Below, in pieces: positions 7,933 through 13,527 of a DNA stretch of 18,567 nucleotides. Numbering within the stretch: position 1 is the first letter of the stretch; each line of letters opens with the position of its first letter. A model generated the notes under the pieces. That model was given only the letters and a program-made list of their open reading frames with translations. It ran no database searches and was not told the origin of the DNA. The DNA comes from Candidatus Omnitrophota bacterium. Lineage in GTDB: Bacteria; Omnitrophota; Omnitrophia; Omnitrophales; JACQLI01. The translations under genes were made by a program, and so were the position numbers. The stretch lies in the NCBI GenBank assembly GCA_016204125.1, contig JACQLI010000058.1, forward strand, positions 1 through 18,567, read 5' to 3'.

Positions 7933-8678
7933 GAAGCCAGCCCTTCCGATCAAGTTCCCTCATCGTGACAACTTTTTCCCGTTCATTCGGGAAGATTAAG
8001 GGTATAGCTAAAGGGGTGAGGCGTGAAGGCACGCCCCATCCAAGCACCTTTGAGCCCTTTACCCTCCTTGAAATTGTTTTTTATGAAAAGATCCGATCCG
8101 AACTTCATCTCTTATCAGAGGCAAGTGTCCTCAAGACTTTCGAATCTTTACGTGGAGACCTTGAGATCCTAGCAACGGCCTATTATCTAGTAGAGATGGT
8201 AGACCAGCTTACAGAGCCTCATGATCCGCACGAACCTGTCTTTGAACTTCTTCATTTTGCTTTCCAGTTCCTTCCCTCACTTCCTCCGTCTCTCATTGCC
8301 CGCTTTTTTGAGGTTCGTATCTTAAACGAGGTAGGTCTTCTACCGCATTTTTCAAGCTGTGTGGGATGCGGCCAGACGCATCTCGAGCGTATCTACTTCA
8401 GCGTGAAACAAGGAGCGGTCTTTTGTCCCAAATGTCGGCAGAAGTCGACCGAAGCGAGGCTTCTGACAGGGGATGTGGTCGAGGCGATACTCTTTTTCAT
8501 GGAACACGGTTTTACAGAATCAGCCCAGTATCCCTTGGGCGTGAACACAAATAGGGAAATGGAGGACCTCGTTGGGAGGTTCCTTACCGACAGACTTGGG
8601 AGGTGGTTAGTTACCAAGAAGTTTCTAAATCAGGTGCGTTCAATCAAGGCTTTTGAGGCCCGTTCTGAAGCTACATGA
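7899..8678 (+). CDS. recO: DNA repair protein RecO
   Basis: RecO works with RecF and RecR to load RecA on SSB-coated single-stranded DNA during gap repair. The 259-residue protein begins with the OB-fold N-terminus typical of the family (MAIQKTEAFVLRSQPFRSSSLIVTTFSRSFGKIKGIAKGVRR). A helical domain follows with a four-Cys zinc site: CVGC near residue 155 and CPKC near 180. The C-terminal RSIKAFE-like segment is also present. ATG7899 lies inside the end of ybeY (34-base overlap), so the two are probably translationally coupled. In Bacillus the phoH-pgpH-ybeY genes are separated from recO by dgkA, cdd and era, and these three are absent here. The gene ends the long operon, and an intrinsic terminator follows 88 bases later. 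Confidence 0.93.
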   Translation: MAIQKTEAFVLRSQPFRSSSLIVTTFSRSFGKIKGIAKGVRREGTPHPSTFEPFTLLEIVFYEKIRSELHLLSEASVLKTFESLRGDLEILATAYYLVEMVDQLTEPHDPHEPVFELLHFAFQFLPSLPPSLIARFFEVRILNEVGLLPHFSSCVGCGQTHLERIYFSVKQGAVFCPKCRQKSTEARLLTGDVVEAILFFMEHGFTESAQYPLGVNTNREMEDLVGRFLTDRLGRWLVTKKFLNQVRSIKAFEARSEAT

Positions 8679-8725
8679 GATTTTGTAACCTATTGGTATA
8701 GCTATATATAAGTGGTATTTTTGGC

Positions 8726-8743
8726 ACAAGTTTGACAAGTTTG
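8726..8743 (+). repeat. Tandem direct repeat ACAAGTTTG x2
   Basis: Two perfect head-to-tail copies of ACAAGTTTG occupy 8726-8734 and 8735-8743. A third near-copy, ACAAGTTTA, occurs at 8804-8812 inside the inverted repeat listed below. All three lie in the 164-base gap between recO and the unknown gene pair. They might be sites for a DNA-binding protein or chance A/T-rich repetition. No function can be read from them directly. Confidence 0.5.
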
Positions 8744-8766
8744 AAACCACATGCTAACTTTTATTG

Positions 8767-8786
8767 AAAGCCGAAAAGGCTTTTTT
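8767..8786 (+). terminator. Rho-independent terminator after recO
   Basis: A six-base-pair stem, AAAGCC (8767-8772) with GGCTTT (8778-8783), encloses the loop GAAAA. A run of T through 8786 follows. The position, 88 bases after the recO stop and before the next start, fits the end of the hisS-to-recO transcription unit. Confidence 0.8.
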
Positions 8787-8793
8787 ATTGGTG

Positions 8794-8814
8794 TTTAAAC
8801 TAAACAAGTTTAAA
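8794..8814. promoter_or_regulatory. Perfect inverted repeat upstream of the unknown gene pair (candidate operator)
   Basis: TTTAAACT (8794-8801) and AGTTTAAA (8807-8814) form a perfect 8-base inverted repeat with a 5-base spacer. It lies just after the terminator and 29 bases before ATG8843. A weak promoter-like pair, TTGGTG (8788-8793) and TAAAAA (8811-8816) with 17-base spacing, would place the repeat between and over the two boxes. That is where a repressor operator often lies. The operator role is inference from layout only. Confidence 0.45.
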
Positions 8815-8842
8815 AAGGTTTAACTAGAGAAGAGAACAAGAG

Positions 8843-9616
8843 ATGACAAAAGAACCGTACCTATTCTTCGACATTGATAAAGGAGAAAGGGATTCAGCGA
8901 TCCGCTTCCTTCTTAGCTCGATTCTCCGTTCGCGCCTTGATGGAGACTTTAATCGTCTGATCGAGGAGTTTGACGAAGACGTCAATGTCTACTTAGCTCA
9001 TCTTCTTTTTGCCGTTGCACTTCCTGAATATCACGAACTTTCAGAACCTTATCTATCGACGGAGTCAAGTGACGTATTGCGTTGGGTGAAAGCAACAGAA
9101 GATCGAACGATTCGTTACTTCATTTTTAAGGTCAACGCAGACCATCTCTTGGTGCACCTGTCGATATTTGGTGACCTGACAGCTAAGCCATGGAGAGGGA
9201 TCTTTCGTAAGTCGCAAAGGCACTTCGTTGAGCTTGGCAGACTCTACTACGAGCAAGCCGCAAATTACCATTCTCGAATTTACCGGAAACGAACTGGCGT
9301 CGGCGATGTCCTGGAAAAGCTAGGTCGGAATTTTGATGCCTATTCAGGACTCCTTAAGCTCGTTCGAAGAGATTACCTTCACTTTGTTACCCGTTTTCGA
9401 GATCAGGCATTTGACAAATTTCTGGAAGAGCTCAGCGTGTACGAGAGAGAATCAACGAAGCGGGCGAGAATCGATTACTTTCTTGATCTCTATTCCGAGT
9501 GGCTTAAGACAAAAGACCCCGCTTTGAAAACCAAAGCAGATCAAGCCTTTGAAGAATTGAAAAAAACAGACCCCCATTTTGGGAAAGGACCTAGTCATGC
9601 TTCGAAAGCACCGTAA
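8843..9616 (+). CDS. Hypothetical protein, helical, cytoplasmic (unknown function)
   Basis: I do not recognise this 257-residue protein. It has no signal peptide or membrane segment and no cysteines. It is rich in charged residues, with long predicted-helical stretches (for example ELGRLYYEQAANYHSR, FRDQAFDKFLEELSVYERES, LKTKADQAFEELKKTDP). The N-terminus MTKEPYLFFDIDKGERDSA begins with a hydrophobic strand. The start ATG8843 is preceded by AGAGAAGAG, a loose ribosome site. The gene follows the recO terminator and an inverted repeat, so it opens its own transcription unit. Its last 20 bases overlap a 58-residue gene, and the two are probably made together. Reading-frame quality and layout support a real gene, but no enzyme motif is visible. 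Confidence 0.8.
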   Translation: MTKEPYLFFDIDKGERDSAIRFLLSSILRSRLDGDFNRLIEEFDEDVNVYLAHLLFAVALPEYHELSEPYLSTESSDVLRWVKATEDRTIRYFIFKVNADHLLVHLSIFGDLTAKPWRGIFRKSQRHFVELGRLYYEQAANYHSRIYRKRTGVGDVLEKLGRNFDAYSGLLKLVRRDYLHFVTRFRDQAFDKFLEELSVYERESTKRARIDYFLDLYSEWLKTKDPALKTKADQAFEELKKTDPHFGKGPSHASKAP

Positions 9617-9773
9617 CCTTCGTTCCTTGGAGGGAGAGTTCCTAAGGTTCTACTCTGCGTGGCAGGAGACCCATCGAATGGAATTTGCAGACCGATGGAT
9701 GCGTCTTCTGGGCGAACTCCTCAGGCTCAATCCAAGTTACTCGGTTCGGCATCCCTTTGACCGAGCCTTCTGA
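9597..9773 (+). CDS. Small hypothetical protein, 58 residues
   Basis: ATG9597 is preceded by AAAGGA at 9584-9589, a well-spaced Shine-Dalgarno lying inside the end of the previous gene, with which it overlaps by 20 bases. An in-frame TTG at 9579 is a poorer start. The product is basic and aromatic-rich (RSLEGEFLRFYSAWQE; FADRWMRLLGELLRLNP), probably two short helices, with no cysteines and no membrane segment. The family is not recognised. The overlap, the ribosome site and the promoter placed in its last codons suggest a real small gene translated with its upstream neighbour, perhaps as a partner subunit (inference). Confidence 0.65.
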   Translation: MLRKHRNLRSLEGEFLRFYSAWQETHRMEFADRWMRLLGELLRLNPSYSVRHPFDRAF

Positions 9774-9784
9774 TCTGTTATAAT
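9757..9784 (+). promoter_or_regulatory. Sigma70-type promoter for dapL
   Basis: TTGACC (9757-9762) and a consensus TATAAT (9779-9784) are separated by 16 bases, inside the 3' end of the small gene. The predicted transcription start near 9791 leaves only about 17 bases before ATG9808, with no Shine-Dalgarno in them. Confidence 0.7.
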
Positions 9785-9807
9785 CCGCTCGTTTCTTCTA
9801 AACGACG

Positions 9808-11001
9808 ATGCGGAAAAAACCCTTTTCCTTAGACCCCCCAGAAAGACTTAAGAAACTTCCGCCCTATCTTTTTGTGGAAGTTGACCGCAAGAAGCGGGAA
9901 CTCCGTGCCAAAGGCAAGGATGTGATTGACCTTGGGGTAGGGGATCCTGATCTCCCGACTCCTGATTTTGTCATTGAAGCGCTTTACGAAGGTGCCAAAG
10001 ATCCCAAGAATCACCGCTATGCTTTGGACGAGGGCCTTCCTGAGCTTCGTGAGACATTCGCAGCATGGTTCCAAGAACGCTTCCATGTCAAACTGGACCC
10101 CAATGAGGAGGTTCTTCCTTTAATCGGTAGCAAGGAAGGTATTGCCCATCTCCCCCTCGCCCTCCTAAATCCAGGAGATATTGCGTTAGTTCCCGATCCC
10201 TGTTATCCCGTTTATAAGTCGGCAACTCATTTTGCAGGCGCCACTCCCTATCTTCTTCCGCTTCTGGATTCGAATGATTTTCTGCCCGATTACTCTTTGA
10301 TTGAGTCAGAAGTGCTAGCGAAGGCAAAGCTTCTTTTTCTCAATTATCCCAATAACCCTACTTCTGCTTGCGTGACAAAGGAGTTTTTTAAAAATTCTGT
10401 CTCGTTTGCCAGGGAACAGGGTCTCCTGATTGCCCAAGACGGCGCCTATTCTGAAATCACTTTCGATGGATATGTGGCGCCTAGTATTCTAGAGATTGAA
10501 GGCGCGAAGGAAGTAGCCATTGAATTTCACTCGCTTTCCAAGACTTACAATATGACAGGTTGGAGAATCGGCTTTGCGGTAGGGAATCGTGAAGTGCTTA
10601 AGTTTCTTGCCAAGATCAAGGCTAATGTTGATTCAGGCATCTTTCAGGCCATTCAGTTCGCAGGAATACAGGCTTTAAAAAAGGGCAGGAATGCCTATCA
10701 GAAAAACGTTCAAATCTACCAGAAGAGGCGCGATCTTTTTGTAAGAGGTTTGAACCGTTTGGGCTGGGATGTGCCCATGCCGAAGGGAACATTTTATGTG
10801 TGGATTCCTGTTCCACCAGGATACACGTCTGGTGAACTTGCTCTGAAGCTTCTCGAAGACGCTGCGATTGTATTAACTCCTGGAAATGGCTTCGGGCCGA
10901 ATGGTGAAGGCTATGTTCGTGCGAGTCTTACGAATCGGGAAGAGCGTTTAGAAGAAGCCCTCAAGAGAATTGAGAAAATCCATAGTGGCAAGGCGTTTTG
11001 A
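9808..11001 (+). CDS. dapL: LL-diaminopimelate aminotransferase (class I/II PLP aminotransferase)
   Basis: DapL converts tetrahydrodipicolinate directly to LL-diaminopimelate, using glutamate as amino donor, for lysine and peptidoglycan synthesis. The 397 residues show the fold-type I markers: LGVGDPDLPTP near the N-terminus, GSKEGIAHLPLAL, NYPNNPTSA, the lysine site HSLSKTYNMTGWRIGF with K245 as the likely PLP lysine, and ANVDSGIFQAIQ, a stretch typical of DapL. A different aminotransferase specificity cannot be fully excluded, but the last motif and length favour DapL. ATG9808 has no Shine-Dalgarno and lies about 17 bases from the predicted transcription start. The 3' end overlaps folK by 17 bases. 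Confidence 0.85.
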   Translation: MRKKPFSLDPPERLKKLPPYLFVEVDRKKRELRAKGKDVIDLGVGDPDLPTPDFVIEALYEGAKDPKNHRYALDEGLPELRETFAAWFQERFHVKLDPNEEVLPLIGSKEGIAHLPLALLNPGDIALVPDPCYPVYKSATHFAGATPYLLPLLDSNDFLPDYSLIESEVLAKAKLLFLNYPNNPTSACVTKEFFKNSVSFAREQGLLIAQDGAYSEITFDGYVAPSILEIEGAKEVAIEFHSLSKTYNMTGWRIGFAVGNREVLKFLAKIKANVDSGIFQAIQFAGIQALKKGRNAYQKNVQIYQKRRDLFVRGLNRLGWDVPMPKGTFYVWIPVPPGYTSGELALKLLEDAAIVLTPGNGFGPNGEGYVRASLTNREERLEEALKRIEKIHSGKAF

Positions 11002-11467
11002 ACGGGTCTTCCTCGGTATCGGTTCCAATCTCGGCGACCGGTCGTCATATTTAAACGCCGCACGAGAACTTATCGAAAATCTACCCCGCACCCATTTCCT
11101 TCGTGCTTCCACCGCCATTGAAACTGAACCTATAGGTGGTCCTCCTCAAGGTAAATTTCTCAATGCTGTCTGGGAAGTCAAAACAAGACTTTCTCCAAAA
11201 GAATTGATGAATGAGCTTCTTGAAATAGAAAAAAGGCTGGGACGAAACCGAGGTGAACGCAATATCCCTCGCGAGATTGATATGGATATCCTTTTTTTTG
11301 GAAATGAGATCATTGAAGAGGAAGAATTGACGATTCCCCACGCGAGACTCCATGAAAGAGCTTTTGTTTTGGCTCCTTTCTGTGAACTTGAGCCAGAGTG
11401 GATCCACCCCAAACTCAAGAAAAGCGTGAGAGAACTCCTTCAGGAACTGGAGAAAGTTCCTTCGTGA
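10985..11467 (+). CDS. folK: 2-amino-4-hydroxy-6-hydroxymethyldihydropteridine pyrophosphokinase (HPPK)
   Basis: FolK transfers pyrophosphate from ATP to hydroxymethyl-dihydropterin in folate synthesis. From GTG10985 it has 160 residues, the family size, and begins MARRFERVFLGIGSNLGDR. An in-frame TTG at 10970 is an alternative. Visible markers are GSNLGDR, ETEPIGGPPQGKFLNAV, the nucleotide/metal region RNIPREIDMDILFFG, and PHARLHERAFVLAPFCELEP. It overlaps the dapL end by 17 bases and the panC start by 4 bases (GTGA). It is thus part of a dapL-folK-panC unit mixing lysine/cell wall, folate and pantothenate genes. Confidence 0.93.
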   Translation: MARRFERVFLGIGSNLGDRSSYLNAARELIENLPRTHFLRASTAIETEPIGGPPQGKFLNAVWEVKTRLSPKELMNELLEIEKRLGRNRGERNIPREIDMDILFFGNEIIEEEELTIPHARLHERAFVLAPFCELEPEWIHPKLKKSVRELLQELEKVPS

Positions 11468-12306
11468 AGATTATTCAGAGTCCTCGTGAGCTTCAACAAG
11501 AAATGGGGCGTCTTCGATCAAGAGGAAAGGGTATCGGTTTCGTACCCACAATGGGGGCGCTTCACGAGGGACATCTTTCACTGATTCGGAAAGCAAGGAG
11601 TGAAAACCGCGTGGTTGTCGTGAGTATTTTTGTCAATCCTTTGCAGTTTGGGCCGAAGGACGACTTCAAAAGATACCCACGGAGAATTCAGAAAGATCGA
11701 GCCATGCTCGCAAAAGAAAAGGTGGATTATCTTTTCATGCCTAGCCGCAGCTCTTTTTATCCAGAGGGTTATCAAACTTTGATTGAAGTGAAAGATTTGA
11801 GCCGAGGGCTGTGTGGAAAGTTTAGGCCTGGGCACTTTCAAGGTGTCGCCACGGTGGTGGCGAAACTTTTTAACGTGACAAAACCGCATAGGGCGTATTT
11901 TGGCGCCAAAGATTATCAGCAGGCCCTCATCATCAAACAGATGGCGAGTGACTTGAACTTCGGCGTCGAGATAAGGGTGCTTCCTTTGATTCGGGATAAG
12001 AAGGGGCTTGCGCTCAGTTCCCGCAATGCCTACCTTTCTTTCAAAGAAAAGGAACGTGCGCTTGCCATTTCCAGGTCCTTGAACTGGGCTAAGAAGGCTA
12101 TTCGTAAGGGGAATCGGAACGTAGTTTCTATCAGAAACGGAATCCTTAAGAGCCTAAAGTCAAAGCTGCGTAAGATAGATTATATAGAAATCGTGGAAGC
12201 CAAGTCACTACAACCAGTTAAGTCTATCCGAGGTCAGATCGTTATTGCCGTGGCGGGGTGGGTTGGCGAGACAAGATTGATTGATAATGTTATAATACGT
12301 GCCTAG
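11464..12306 (+). CDS. panC: Pantothenate synthetase (pantoate--beta-alanine ligase)
   Basis: PanC joins pantoate and beta-alanine, using ATP, to make pantothenate, the coenzyme A precursor. GTG11464 is chosen because it gives 280 residues, the usual size, and an N-terminus MKIIQSPRELQQEMGRLR ahead of the HIGH-like motif PTMGALHEGHL. An upstream ATG at 11398 lies inside folK. Further markers are VSIFVNPLQFGPKDDF, FRPGHFQGVATVV, YFGAKDYQQ and LALSSRNAYL, the second signature. GGAG near 11449 may act as the ribosome site. The folK stop overlaps the start by 4 bases. No panB is present in the window. The 3' end contains the promoter for panD. Confidence 0.96.
   Translation: MKIIQSPRELQQEMGRLRSRGKGIGFVPTMGALHEGHLSLIRKARSENRVVVVSIFVNPLQFGPKDDFKRYPRRIQKDRAMLAKEKVDYLFMPSRSSFYPEGYQTLIEVKDLSRGLCGKFRPGHFQGVATVVAKLFNVTKPHRAYFGAKDYQQALIIKQMASDLNFGVEIRVLPLIRDKKGLALSSRNAYLSFKEKERALAISRSLNWAKKAIRKGNRNVVSIRNGILKSLKSKLRKIDYIEIVEAKSLQPVKSIRGQIVIAVAGWVGETRLIDNVIIRA
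12268..12296 (+). promoter_or_regulatory. Sigma70-type promoter for panD
   Basis: A consensus TATAAT (12291-12296) lies 17 bases after GAGACA (12268-12273), which matches four of six -35 positions. It is inside the end of panC. The predicted transcription start near 12303 leaves about 13 bases before ATG12316, with no Shine-Dalgarno visible. Confidence 0.6.
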
Positions 12307-12315
12307 ATTTGGCCT

Positions 12316-12675
12316 ATGTACCGACAAATCCTTAAAGCAAAAATTCATCGTGCTACAGTAACCGATTCTCGAATCGACTACGAAGGAAGTGTGACTGTCG
12401 ATGAGGAACTCCTGAAGGCTGCGAATATTGCCCCTTGGGAGAAGGTTCTGATTGCCAATTTGAACAATGGGTCAAGAATCGAGAGTTATGCGATGCCAGG
12501 TGAATCGGGATCAGGCGTTATCTGTATGAACGGAGGCGCCGCCAAATATGCCCAAAAGGGTGATATAGTTATCATCATGTCTTTTGCGGTTATGACGGAC
12601 GAGGAGCTTGAAAGACATCAGCCCAAGATGGTTTACGTAGACAAACAAAACCGCATTCTGTCTTTAAAATCTTAA
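12316..12675 (+). CDS. panD: Aspartate 1-decarboxylase (pyruvoyl-dependent)
   Basis: PanD decarboxylates L-aspartate to beta-alanine, the second substrate of the PanC enzyme encoded just upstream. The 119-residue proenzyme has the self-cleavage site Gly24-Ser25 in YEGSVTVDE, where Ser25 would become the pyruvoyl group. It also has the family N-terminus YRQILKAKIHRATVT with K9, and the segments NNGSRIESYAMPGE, NGGAAKYAQKGD and IIMSFAVMTDEE. The gene follows panC by 9 bases but has its own promoter-like sequence, so it can be made independently. The start ATG12316 has no Shine-Dalgarno. Confidence 0.97.
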   Translation: MYRQILKAKIHRATVTDSRIDYEGSVTVDEELLKAANIAPWEKVLIANLNNGSRIESYAMPGESGSGVICMNGGAAKYAQKGDIVIIMSFAVMTDEELERHQPKMVYVDKQNRILSLKS

Positions 12676-12714
12676 ATCTCCTTCTCAAAATAGAGGAAAG
12701 TCCTCCCTTTTAAA

Positions 12715-13527
12715 ATGAAACTCATTTCAGTTGGTATTATTGGTCTCGGCGCTATCGGTTCTCGCCTCGTCGAAATTCTTACGAAGGAATTTCATGACAA
12801 GGTTCGGGTCGATTCTATTTGCGATATCAAGGAGGAGAGGATCGAAGAGATCCAAGGCAAGTGGGCGCCGCGCGCAAAATCACTTCCCTGGCCTTCCTTG
12901 GTCGCACGCTCAGATGTAGTCATTGAAGCGGCTTCGCAAGAGATCGCACTTTCTGTTGCTAAAGAAGCGCTCAAACGTGGCAAGCAGGTTTTGATTCTAA
13001 GTGTCGGCGGCCTTCTTGCATGGAACGGCCTTTCCTTGGTTTTGAAAAAGACCAAGGGAAAACTTTGGATCCCTTCAGGAGCACTTGCAGGCGTGGACGG
13101 AGTCCTCGCTGCAAATGAAGGCCGCATCCATAAAGTGACACTGACAACCAGGAAGCCTCTCGCTGGTTTGGCGGGGGCTCCTTATCTTCTCGAAAAAAGG
13201 ATTAACCTTTCTCGTATCACAAAACCCACTCTGATTTTTGAAGGAAATGCTGCCCAGGCAACTCGGGCCTTCCCCCAAAATGTGAATGTTGCAGCCACAT
13301 TGGCTTTAGCGGGGATAGGGTCTAAGAGAACCCTAGTGCGTATTCTTACCTCACCTACTTATAAACGGAATCAACATGAAGTAGAAATTGAGGGAGATTT
13401 CGGCTCCATACGGACCGTCGTTGAAAATTTTCCCTCCAAGCGAAATCCAAGGACAAGTGAGCTTGCCGTTCTATCTTCTGTAGCTACTCTTAAGAAAATT
13501 TTTGGTCATCTCCATATCGGGACCTGA
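12715..13527 (+). CDS. nadX: L-aspartate dehydrogenase
   Basis: This 270-residue protein has an N-terminal NAD(P)-binding fold (VGIIGLGAIGSRL, GxGxxG at residues 10-15). The C-terminal domain carries the aspartate dehydrogenase stretches IPSGALAGVDG, FPQNVNVAATLALAG and NPRTSELAVLSS. NadX oxidises L-aspartate to iminoaspartate, replacing L-aspartate oxidase (NadB) as the first step of de novo NAD synthesis; some relatives release oxaloacetate and ammonia. It lies 39 bases after panD, another aspartate-consuming enzyme. ATG12715 has no adjacent Shine-Dalgarno. The stop TGA overlaps the uvrA ATG by one base. Which physiological reaction dominates cannot be read from sequence. Confidence 0.88.
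   Translation: MKLISVGIIGLGAIGSRLVEILTKEFHDKVRVDSICDIKEERIEEIQGKWAPRAKSLPWPSLVARSDVVIEAASQEIALSVAKEALKRGKQVLILSVGGLLAWNGLSLVLKKTKGKLWIPSGALAGVDGVLAANEGRIHKVTLTTRKPLAGLAGAPYLLEKRINLSRITKPTLIFEGNAAQATRAFPQNVNVAATLALAGIGSKRTLVRILTSPTYKRNQHEVEIEGDFGSIRTVVENFPSKRNPRTSELAVLSSVATLKKIFGHLHIGT

Noticed and set aside
8721..8737. TTGGCAC as a sigma54 -24 box before the unknown pair
   Set aside because: At the -12 position the sequence reads AC rather than GC, and transcription from here would run straight into the intrinsic terminator at 8767.
8732..8760. TTGACA with TAACTT at 17-base spacing as a sigma70 promoter
   Set aside because: The -10 box matches only three of six bases, and the predicted start would fall at the terminator stem.
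12693..12705. GAGGA-AAG-TCCTC hairpin between panD and nadX as a terminator
   Set aside because: The stem is only five pairs with a three-base loop, and the following T run is interrupted and short. It may affect translation but is not a convincing terminator.
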